Source: Ifrita kowaldi (lineage: Eukaryota; Chordata; Aves; Passeriformes; Cinclosomatidae). From it: a stretch of 64,000 nt of DNA. The position numbers and the translations under genes are program-made. The stretch covers positions 109,056 through 173,055 of the forward strand of contig VZRS01002651.1 of the NCBI GenBank assembly GCA_013398055.1, read 5' to 3'. Numbering within the stretch: position 1 is the first letter of the stretch; the number at the start of each line of letters is the position of its first letter. This document shows, piece by piece, positions 1 through 11,000 of the stretch. The notes beneath the pieces are model-generated. The model ran no database searches and was not told where the DNA came from. It saw nothing but the letters and a program-made list of their open reading frames with translations.

Positions 1-1038
1 TGGTAGCTGCACTTTGTACCCCACTGTAGCCTCGTACGTTGTAGGATATATGAGACATTGCTAGTCAGCCTGTACTCTCCAGCAGGGTTTTCCCATGCCC
101 TGCATGAGCCTTCCCAGTGGGTACTTCCCAGACAAGTTCAAATCGCCAGACAAGCCATGTCCTACATGTTGTATTAAATCTGTGTGATATCAGAAACTTG
201 GGTTGATTGCCCGAATTTTAGCATGGAAGACCCTTCTTTTTGAGTGATCTTTATTTTAGCTTATAGCAGATGTGCATCTCTTTCCCCAGCCCTCTGAAAC
301 AACACTTGCAGGGAGCAGGGGAACTGCTTCTGGAAAGAGGAGTGAGGAGACAAAAAAGGAGGGGCACAGGATGCTAATATAAAATGGTATAGTAAAAAAG
401 AAGGGAAGAGACAACTGGATAATAGGAGGAAATGAGTGTAGTTCAAAGAGCAGAGACAGTAGGGGACAGAAAGAAAAAGACACCCGGAGCACAGATTTTG
501 TAAAAAGGGAAACTGGCCAGTGTGGAGACAAATGTATTTTTTGTAAGAGTGTGTACAGACCATGATTAGATCCTACACAAGAGGGAATTTGTGATGCAGG
601 GGGTGTCAAACCCATTATTAGGTGATGGCAGAGTGAGCTTGATATGGACACTTGGCAGTTCATCCTAGACTGCAGTTGCAACTTCATCTGTGGGGACAGT
701 TGTGTGCCCTCTGCATGTACCAGCTCTTGACCGCGCTGGGAAGGTGCCACAGAAAATGCCCCTGAAATGGTGCCTGAGCTGTGGTCGGTGTTCAGTGTGA
801 CATTAAAGCTGTTGACTCTCTTCAGAGCAGTCAAACAGAACCTGACTGTGACATTTGAGCTTCAACCTTGTGAGCCAAAGTTGACTACAGTGGTCTCACC
901 TGGGAATTTCTAAGCCTCTCATGTAGCTTGGTTCTCCTCACGGAGTTTGGACTGTGACCTGGTGCCCTTGCCTCTGCTCCTTCAGCATTTGGTTTTTTCC
1001 TCACAGCTGTGTGCATGTTCACTCTTCTTTTGTACCAA

Positions 1039-1240
1039 GGAACTCTTTGTTTGCTTATTAAGTGCTTCCCCACAGGAAATTTCCTGTGATGGAAAACTCT
1101 GGGGAAGCTTCCTGTCAGAGGGGAGGCTGCAGGGGGCAGATAACGGAGACACTGGAGGCCACAAACCGCAGCCGCTGAGGAAGCGCCGTCACCTGGCGCT
1201 TTCTGCCGAGGGAGGTTGGGCGGCAGGAAGAGCCAACCAC
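1039..1240. promoter_or_regulatory. Candidate ETS/GATA/RUNX/E-box regulatory cluster
   Basis: Nine ETS core words (GGAA or TTCC) fall within about 190 bp: 1039-1042, 1066-1069, 1075-1078, 1081-1084, 1091-1094, 1103-1106, 1109-1112, 1179-1182 and 1226-1229. About 1.5 would be expected by chance. The same stretch has AGATAA (1138-1143), the RUNX word AACCGCA (1164-1170), AACCAC (1235-1240) and the E-box CACCTG (1190-1195). CpGs are locally dense at about 1165-1225 against a CpG-poor background. ETS, GATA, RUNX and bHLH factors co-occupy blood enhancers, and ETV6 is a blood-cell regulator that itself binds GGAA, so an intronic enhancer or internal promoter with feedback is plausible. This is inferred from motifs alone. 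Confidence 0.3.
1071..1088. repeat. 18-bp perfect palindrome with two inverted ETS cores
   Basis: CACAGGAAATTTCCTGTG equals its own reverse complement. It presents two ACAGGAA half sites head to head, and its centre GGAAATTTCC also fits the loose kappa-B pattern GGRRNNYYCC. A second shorter palindrome, GGAAGCTTCC, follows at 1103-1112. The palindromes are read directly; binding by ETS or Rel proteins is inference. Confidence 0.9.
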
Positions 1241-4200
1241 TGTCTTGAGTGATCTGGGCTGATAGGACAGGGGAACTACTCACTGGAAAACCCACAGCTG
1301 CCGTTGGCTGCTGAAGCCTTCACTGAGGCTGGGCGCTGTAACCTGGTGGTGTTGAACCCAGGTCTCTGGAAGCTATGGATGAACTTTTATCAAGGGAGGC
1401 TCCCCATGGGTCGGTTAGGTCAGCACTTGTCGGGCTCTGAAGAAGGCCTGTAGTTACGTTTCCCACTGTGAGCTGGGTTCCAGGCGAGGCTCTGAAGCTC
1501 ACACCAGTTGAGGAAAAAAGTCATTGCCTCATGAGAGAACAGCACATTTTGATAATGTTGCCTATCTCCTGCCGGTTGTTTTCCTAAAGAGGGATGGTCC
1601 CCTCTTTAGATACCATTATAATTTTTGAGCCCATGGCTGACCCTGGCATGGTTCTAGAGAACCACTTTGTATCACTTGTTGGGATTTTGTCTCACATTGG
1701 TGCAAAAAGCATGGTCTGGCTGTCAAATAACTTCCTGTGAATGGCACTCCAGGCTCCATCTGACACCTCTTGTCGTTTTGGGCTGGGCAATACTGGAGCT
1801 TGGTGAGCTCCTGGGAGCTCTGGACTGCAACTGCAACAGTGTTCAATTAGTCCAAGGCTGACAGTGCAAAATTTGTTTGAGGAAAGCACCCTGATGCTAG
1901 AGAGCTCTTCATAAGCATGCAAGCTCAGTGGTCATAATGTTGCCTCTGCAGTTGGGTGGGACCTTAGGCAACACTAAGGCAAATAAAACACCTAAGATGA
2001 CCTACATCCTTCTACAGCTCTTGCCTTTTAGCCTTGCAGTGCCTCAGATTGCTCGTATGTAATGTTGTGATGGTGGTGCTTCTTTCTGCCCCCACTGACG
2101 TCTCCTCTGTCAAACTCAGTGTAGGACTTTGGAGTTGTCAGTCTGTCAGCCCAGAGATGTGCCAGCCCCATAAACCAAACTTTGAGCTTCCCTCTCACCA
2201 ATCCACCTTGCGCTCTTCTGCTCTCTACAGTGTTCCTTTCAACTCTTCAAAATTTTCCCTCTGCCCCTACCATACCTCAGCATTCCATGCTGTCTGCTGA
2301 ATTCATCTGCACCACACAATGATTTTTACAATTCCTCACACAAAGTTACTGGATCCTGGTAACATTCTTTAAGCCTCCTTGTTGGTAGTACTCATCTCCA
2401 TTTGTGATCTGTTGCCTAAATATTGCCTACACAATGGTGTTTGTTGTCTGCATGTAATTCTTCTGTAGGCTGGATTTATCCCAGGCACGTATGACAATGT
2501 TTTGCCAAAAGATGGAAAACAGAACAATCTTCCAGACATTATCACCTTAATGTTCCTGTTTTTCTTCAGAGCTCAGCCTCTTGAATCTGGTGAAGGCACA
2601 TCATTTGCTTCTTTGTTTTTCTGTGTGTTTCATTTTAAATATTGAGGTTAAAAGCAAATTAAATGGGACTATGAAGTCCTGAAGGAACTTCTTTAGGTCT
2701 GCTCCCCCTAGACTAGGAAAAGCAGGTGTTTTAAGCTCTTAGTTTTTGATATGGTATAATTTCAGTACAGCCTTTATTCAGCCACCAGCGACTGTTGTGG
2801 TTTGATTAACAGACTTGACTCAGAAATGCGTGCAGCCTGGCCAGCTGGTCCGGCCATTGGCTTGGTGACATTGGCCAGCTGGCTGTCATTTCTTGGCTAA
2901 AAGGGGACCCCAGATTGTAAGTGCTGCTTCTCAGCTGTGGGGCAGACAGGAGTGAGGCACTGCTGGATCTCAGGTCTTCTGAGAAAAAGCGAAGAAGCAG
3001 CTTCAGAGTTATACGTTGTCAGAAGTCCCTATGTTTTGTAACCTTCCGTGGATCTAAGGTATCTGGGAAAAATGGCAGGCTCATTTTCAGAGGTGAGTGG
3101 TTGGCCCACTTGTTTTTCAGGTTTCCAGACAGTTCCCAGTATAAGAACTTGAGTTTGATAGGTTTTCTACTTTTTACCTATTGTGGCCGATAATTTCTTT
3201 GCCAGGACAGAGACCAACACATTGATGTTGAGCTCTCAAAATATCCAGTGCCCTAAGACCTGGAACAGACTTGAAGAAAGAGGGGAAGTCTCTCCTGTAC
3301 CCTCAATACCCCTCTGCTGCGCCATGTGGGTGGGAGAGAAGTCTGCCTGTGCACAGGCAAGAGTGAGATGAGCTCAAGCTTGGGGTGGAGCAGAAGGAAG
3401 AGCCTGCAACAAGGAGGCTGGTCAGAGAGATCAGCACTGTACTCTGGCACAGCTAGAGTTCCAGAGAGAGGGATGTGAAGTCGAGCTAGGAGGATGGATT
3501 TCTGAATCTCGCCTTTCTTCTTCTGTCATATACACCTTCTGCTGCACAACTTGCTGGAAAAATGAGCCAGGGTTATGGCAGGGTGTCTGATGCTCTCCTG
3601 GCAGTGTTGGTTCCTATAACAAATGACAGTATATTCCTGCTGCTGTCAGTCGTCCCTTTAGCAAAAAGTGGCAAAGGTCTGTAGGTTGGCTGTAAAAGTG
3701 CCAGCCCTCCTGCTGCTGACCCATGCAGGTTTCATTATGATGCCACGATGGAATTTCTGAGGGTTTTTTTCTTCACCATTACTGATACTTTAAAAACAAG
3801 GGAAAAAATTACACTCAAGATATTTATTCTGCATTATAGCTCCTAAGGTTTTAAAGGTGAAGAAATGTCAAATTAATACTGCCTGTGAGTACATTGATCC
3901 TCCATTTACACGAGCTTTGCATATGCATCAACACATGCAGGGTCTTGCAAAGTGTGGGCTCTTGGGCTGAATGGATAACTTCACTAAATGCTGGTAGAGA
4001 GAAAAGGGAGTGAACCTTAGTCAGCAGAGGGGATAATGGCAGGAGAAAGCATTGTTCATTCAAAAAATGTCATTTTGTTTTAATAATTTGTAATGCTAAT
4101 AATACACTAGGAAATCTGTGATATAGTGTGTAAACATAATAAAGTATTGGGAAAATTCAAGTTCACTACAGATTGGCTATTAAATATTTGCAGTGAAGTG

Positions 4201-5984
4201 AAACAGCTCAAGGCTGCAAAGAAATGATCTAACTGGCAGATTAATAAACTGAGAATTCACACCCTTAATTTGTAAATATAAATAGTGAAGTTCAGAAGTG
4301 AAGTCATTAATAGACCTTGTCTGTCAATAAACTTTCTCAACATTAATTTTTAATACTATAGAAGTAGTGTCTTTAAAACAAATTTCTTTTTGAAGAGGTC
4401 AACAATGTAACATTTTTACTGTTTTTCCAAAATATTCTAAGTTGAAATAAAGAGTTTTTAGAACTGATTATCAAATTGGTTCCTGCAACAATTACGGAAA
4501 ATTTTGCTTACCCCAAAATCTGTCTTACCCCAAAACTCAAAGTAGACCTTACAGTAAGTGTTCTTACCAAACACAAAAGAGAGCTTGCATCTTGAATGCA
4601 ATGCATTAATGCCAACCTTGGAATATTGCAAATTTCTTCCATTTAATTTTTTCAATGGGTCTGATTTTGTATATTCAAACAAACTTTGTTAGGGTCTCAC
4701 CATTCTCCTGAGTATTGTAAACTCTTGTTTTCCCTTTTTCCCTCAATTACTGCCCGTGGAGACCAAAATGCTGCCTTCTATAGCAAAATCTATGGTGTTA
4801 CCCCATCATTTCTGTTTTGTTCAGCTTTCATGAACTAGGGATTTGGGGAAGATACCAATAAACTACATCCTCTTAATAGCTCTGTGTGGAGACAATCCGA
4901 GGAAACTCTCTGGACAAAAATAGTATTTCTCTCTTGTTTGTGCATTGCCAAGCACACTGGGGTCCTGGTTTGTGACTGCAACTGAGACACTACGATTATG
5001 CAGAGTAATAATGCAGGCCTGTTGAATTAAATGGTGAAGGTAATTTGATTTCATTTGGGATCAGCATCTCCTGGCCCTTCACATGGACCAGGGCCTTATA
5101 GTATGAGCTGCTGTAGGTAGGGAAATAAATGTGTCCTGTCTTTCTGTACAAACAGGGCATGAGGCCCACTGGTTTAAAGATACTTGATATTTTTAAGCTG
5201 CCATGAAAAATAAGACAAGGGTTTGTTAGGAAGAACTTCAAAATATGTTCAAATTTCAGCATGGTCCTTTCTGGAGTAAAAATTTGGAATTAAGGTGACA
5301 GACACAAACACCAAGATAAAAATGTGTATTTTTAAGAAAGAATTTGACTAAGAGAAGGATGGGTTTTTCAGCCATTTCTTTTCCTGGATGGCAGTTATCC
5401 AAGTGAGACACCCCACCAAAATCACTGGAACTGCTCACAGGAATGTGAGTTAAACCATGCAGCTCTCAGTGTCTTGTTTATTACTAAAACAAGACTTAAA
5501 TTGATGCAATTTGGTATTCATCTTCCTTTCCACTCTTTACGAGGGTTGCTTTGCAATTTTGCATTTATCTCAATTTTTACAATGCAAGTATGGCTATCAC
5601 TTATACTTTTGTTTAGAATTACTTTTAGTTTGAACGAATGCCAATTGTTTATTTTAAAACAAAAGTAATTAGGAGGCTTTCATTTAAAAGCAGAAAACAC
5701 ACAGCCATATTGACTGAATGTGAAAGGAACCTATACAGAGAAAGTAGAATTCTTTTTGCACTAGCAGCACAATTTTCTGTTTCACATTGTGTAAGAATAG
5801 AGTTACCAAAGTGTACACCAGCTTTTTACAAGAAATGAAAATAAATCAGTAAGTGTTTAACAGAATTAATATTGGGGTTAGCTAATATAAGGTTTTCTTA
5901 GTGCTTCTCTGGCACGTGGAGAACTTACAGAGTGGAGAGAGAAAGAAAAAGAGGAGGAAAAAAAATATATGCAAAGCCAGTTGG

Positions 5985-6015
5985 GTAGAGTTATGCAAAT
6001 GACCTTATCAGGGCA
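5985..6015. promoter_or_regulatory. Possible octamer/GATA motif pair
   Basis: A perfect POU octamer (ATGCAAAT, 5993-6000) is followed within a few bases by TGACCTT and CTTATC (a reverse-strand GATA word). The motifs are close together, but each is common by chance. Only cross-species conservation would make this a regulatory site. Confidence 0.15.
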
Positions 6016-6867
6016 AGCAAAAGGCCTCTCCACCATGCCTGCCAATTCGGAAATAGCAGCTGTGGACACACTCAGCTCCCTCTTCCTGAGGAGATGCAGC
6101 TTTAGCCTGTGATGTTGGCAACCACACCATGAAAGGAGATTAAAAATTGCCTCCTCTTTTATGTCTTTTTAAGAGGTTGGCAGAGATGTTAAATGAATCC
6201 TGGAGAGGGCAAGCACCCTGATGATATCCCAGTACCATTTTTTCAAGTTTATATGGGTTCTAGCGAATGAAGGGAGCAAAGGAAGCACTAGGCTTTGACA
6301 GGGGTACAGAATTAGTCCCGGATTTCTCTCGAGGCACTGGTATCTGTCTATCCTGACTTCCATTCTGAAGGGAGAAGGAAAGAAGAAACATCTCCTGCTG
6401 TTCAGCCCAACTCAGGCTACCTGGTCAAGGTGTGCTGCTCTCTTTCTCTCGCCTCTTATGATTAAATTCCATTTAAACACAGGAAAGCAGCATCAGATCT
6501 TACACAGAGTTTTCCAAACACCAAAGTGTGTCAGGATTTATGAAGTGTTTTGTTAATTAACACAAAAGGAAGGCATTATGTTCTGATATTCTAGGAATCT
6601 TTTCTCATCCTTTTTAGTGCCTTGCATACTACTCTTAGCACTGCAGCTAAATTGTCAAGATTACCAATTACCACTGATTTTCACAGGAGATGCAGACATG
6701 CTTTTCAAGTTTTGAAAACATCGAGCAGGCACTAACTGGTCTCTCGTTTAACATTCAGCTGGATGGATTGAATTAGTGGTCAATATGACATATTGGTGAG
6801 GATTTTTCATAGCTAGGGTTGGACTCAGTTGTCAGGAGGCAACTAGAGGGTACAGTCAGATGAAGAA

Positions 6868-6941
6868 TTATCAGAAGGAAAACAAGGAGTGAGCAGCATG
6901 CATTGTACAAAAAAATTGCGGCACTGTTACTGTTCTCCCCC
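6868..6941 (+). repeat. Left arm of a 74-bp perfect inverted repeat
   Basis: This arm is the exact reverse complement of 7978-8051, checked base by base including a run of seven A/T and five C/G. The arms enclose 1,036 bp. Homology stops abruptly at both outer edges, I see no target-site duplication, and nothing inside resembles a transposase. It could be the ends of a non-autonomous DNA element, an inverted duplication, or the scar of a small inversion made by staggered breaks. Confidence 0.95.
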
Positions 6942-7977
6942 CTTCTTCGGCTGAAGTGTTTATTCTGGGTTGGGTGCGCGCCCTGAGGGTGCATCCAGTG
7001 TGTTGATGCTGCTTTATTTGAGTCGCTGCTTCCCAGGCTTAAAACATAAACCATGTGAGTAGCATTAGTTAAGAAAGAGGGCAAAGACTGAAAAAAACCA
7101 GTGCGATCTTTCTGCACGCTAAGGCAGAGAAGCATGCAAAAAGAAGAAACCAAAATATTTTGTCTTCTTCAACTTGTCCCCATAGTGAGAGAATGTCCTG
7201 GGTGGAGGAATAGGATTTAGTGGAGGTGAATAGTCAGTAGAAACCTGTGTGCATTGGGGCTCCCAGGGTGCAGGGCTGTGGGACCCACAGCCCAGTGGAA
7301 ATCTGCAGGGAGAGGCATTCCTTCGCACCCAACAAAAGCTCTGAGCCTTGAAGGTCCTTGTTGTTGCATGGAGATGGAGGCTGTGCCAAAAAAAACCCAA
7401 AAAACTGGGGTCCTTCAAAATTATCCGTGACTGAATTTGAGAAAGAACCAGAAATTTTGATGCAGAGCAACTGTGCTCCTTCTGTCCCAGTCAGGGTCAG
7501 CAGTGCCTCTGCCTCTGTGAGCAGGACAGTGTGGGCACTGTGCTCGCATACCTTTGGGAAAACCATGGGAGCAGAAAAGGAACAATGCCTCAAGAAATGC
7601 AGGTACTCCATGTGCAGCTTTGGGCTAAGTTCTCTGCTGATTTGGCCTCTGCCATGAAAATCCCTTCTCTGGACACGAACCTGACGAGACAGAAGGATGC
7701 TCAGGTACACAGAAAAAATCTTGGTGTGCACTCTTTTGGACTCTGGCCTAAGTAATGAATGTCTCAGTCCGTTCTTCTAGATCCCGTCTTTGTTGTTAGG
7801 TTTTTACAACTTCTTTCCTTCAAAGCTGGCTCCTACGTAGAGCTTTAATGCCCCTTCCTGAGAACAACCTGTGTCTCAGTATCATTTCTCCAGGTTAGCA
7901 ATCATTAGGATTGCTGTGAGGATGCTGTTTAGCAGTGAAGGGGAGGCAGTGAAGCGACTGCTGTTCTGCAGGAGAAA

Positions 7978-8051
7978 GGGGGAGAACAGTAACAGTGCCG
8001 CAATTTTTTTGTACAATGCATGCTGCTCACTCCTTGTTTTCCTTCTGATAA
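7978..8051 (-). repeat. Right arm of a 74-bp perfect inverted repeat
   Basis: Partner of 6868-6941 in opposite orientation, identical over 74 bases. Short open frames crossing the two arms therefore encode the same peptide (around SNSAAIFLYNACCSLLVFLL) on opposite strands. That follows from the repeat and is not evidence of a gene. Confidence 0.95.
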
Positions 8052-11000
8052 CACCAAGGTATTTATGTGCAAACAAAAGGTTCCTCTTGCCGAGTCAGCC
8101 TCCTCCTCCTCCCACCTGATTCCGTCAGCAGAGTTGCAAAAGCATGACTGTAACAGTGCTAAATGAATAAGGCTGAGGCTGGATTGACAAGAGAAATCTC
8201 CTCTTCACACAATGTGCACACCTCAGGGGTAGTGGGGGGAAGAGGAAGTCTGGAAAAAGTCCAAAATGAGGCATCACAAAACATTTTGTTAAAAATCAAT
8301 CACAGTGCTTTCTTTTGAGAATTAGCCTTTGAGAGAAGTAGTGTTTCAGGACCTAAATTAACAAATTTGGTCACAGCAGGGAAGACACGGTATTGAACAG
8401 GACCAATGGCCATTCCAGCAGCTTCAGAAGTAGATATAAGAAAGAAATACTGTAATTTATTAAGGAATAAGCCAACTCCCTTTTCTGAATTTCCATTGTT
8501 TGGTTATCCAAAAATCTTAGTAACAAGAGTGTAAATCTTCTCTGAAACTGCATTCATGTCCTCAGAAACTCTACATGGTCTCAAACGTGGAGGACTTCAT
8601 TTCATGAACATTCAGTACTTGAGTCCATATGCTCTGTGTTTATTATCTGCCAGAGAGGTGTGAGACATCTAGTTTGCAGATTTTCTCAGGGCTTCACGGA
8701 AAATTTTTGACACTTTGCATTTCCTAATGTCATTTTGTGTGAAATTGCTGAAGAAGGCTTCTCCCACTCCTCAAATTGACAATGTGCCCATGTCTGCATT
8801 TCTGCCTCATGCTGTCAGTGCCAAACTGGTTGACCGCAGTCATGGGGGGGGAATCACATTAATAAGCAATGCATTTTAGAAAAGTAGTTTTCCACCTGAA
8901 GCTTGTTAAGAAGAAAGAAAAGACCTGGGAATGTCAACTTGCTTTGCACTGATGTGCCGCAATTAGCTTAGTAATTTCTGTACTGTAGGAATTATAAAAG
9001 CAGGCATGAAGGGAAAAGTTAAGGCAACCTGAAAAGTTGGATTAGAACATGTCCTTTCTTCAAAATGTACTTCACCATCCTTCCCTAATGTTCACGTTTG
9101 CTTCCTACCTTCTTAATTCTCCAGTCTGCCTTTTTTAAAAACGATGTTCCAAGCTTTGCAAGTTGGTTGTGAGCCAGTCTTCCCAGGAGAGCGAAAACTT
9201 GAGATGATTTGGAAGTTACGATACAAAAGAAAGAACCAAAACTGGTTTGGACTTCATAAACCAAGCAAGTCCTGAAGCATTGGAAAAATAGAAGAGAAAT
9301 TACTTCATGGAGACACCTCTGTTGCTCTCCTGACTTCATCGCCATTGTGATTGTCTGAGTTTTTGTGAATACAAGTGGTGTGTGAACAGACAGACCTATA
9401 TATCTGGATTTCTGCAACAGATAAAATAATAGACAAATGTCCTTCACAGAGCTGACTGAAATTTGCCAATAGACGGGGGAGCACAACTAAGACAATTTTA
9501 ATTAGACAAATTGGTGAAAAAGTATTTCAGCTTCATTTTCTCAAAATCCACATGATAAAGTGTATAAGGACTCCAGTAGTTTCAGTTGGTTCCTGGGGAC
9601 ATGAGCACACCATCATGCTGTCACTTGGCTTGTGTGCTGAATCCTTCCCTCTCCTGTCTGCCCATATTGTAATGTCCTCCAGGTGGGGAGTCCTCCTGCT
9701 TCGGTGTCTTACACCACCTGGCACAGCTGTCAGCTGTGTAAAGAAGCCATTAGATGGTGTTAAATATTTCTGACAGGTGATACACTTCCATTCTCTTTCC
9801 CAATACTTAAACTTACTTAGCCTGCTACCCCTCACCCCTTCAAAAGAGGTGGCTGTTAGTGGGACTGAGAGGCGTGAGTTCCTCGCTCCTCCCTGCTGTC
9901 ACAGCTCCACAGCCAATCCCAGCTCAGCTCTGGGGCTCACAGCACACAATGCCCCTCTCCAAAGACAGGGGTCCCCTTTCCCCTGGCACGTTTGCAGTAG
10001 TTTGTTGGTGATAGTAAGCACAGGGATGGCCATCGTTCCTGTGGGAAAGGAAGGGTGGGAAGGACACAAGTCCTGGAGATAGGTTCACTTGTGTCGAGGT
10101 CACTGAGTGTCTGTACCAGCACAATAGGATTATGTGGCACTAGGAATTGTGAATCTGGGATGATACCAGTTATCCATCATTACTAGTGTATGCAGCCTCT
10201 CTCACTGTACCTTTACAGTGGCAAGAAACCCGAAAAGCGGGATGAGACACAACCTTCTTGTGATTTAGCTCATCCATTTGTTTTCCTTTTCATTCAAAGC
10301 TTGATCCTTTACTGGAACTGCGTAGGTAAATCATGTGCCTCTATTGACATTGCAATCATTTTTCCACTCCTGGAAGCAAGCCTTTCTCAGTGACATCATC
10401 CAGATTAAGCTCAAGCGATACAGGAAGCCCATGCATTATTTTTCAGTGGCATGACATGTTCTGTAACAATACTGGCTGAAGCATTTTCTCTGTTTTCTGT
10501 TACCACATCCAGCTGTTATTCTTTTTGCAATTTGCCACCTCCCTGCCAGTTGTGTTGGCCTAGCTGTTAGTGCAATCCTGCTCTTAATCTGCTCAGAAAA
10601 CTGATCTGGGAGAAACCAATGTGCATACATATTTGAATACAGATTATTTCTCTCATTGAGAACACAGCATAGCTCCTCCACCAAATGCACTGGCACATCA
10701 ACGTGGTGGCCAGAAAACATGACTAAGTCAACACAGTCACTGAACACTACATATTGTCCAAGCTGTCACCTAGGGTGAGCTTGTTTGAAGGACATGGTAG
10801 TTACTGCAGACACCTCAGCACTGAGATAGAAATTATCCCAAACAGGATCTTGCATGCTGTCCCAATTCATGAAGTTCATTTCTTATTCCTTGGAACAGTA
10901 TTTTCAAGTGGCCCTGAATAGAAATGCTAATGCCTCAACTTCATATGACTTCCATAGAAATAATAAGTGCAAGCCAGCTTTTTGGGGGCCCTAATATGAG

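Noticed and set aside
6773..8119. Two opposite-strand frames that share a near-identical peptide, as if a duplicated gene
   Set aside because: The shared peptide is entirely explained by the 74-bp inverted repeat; flanking residues are unrelated.
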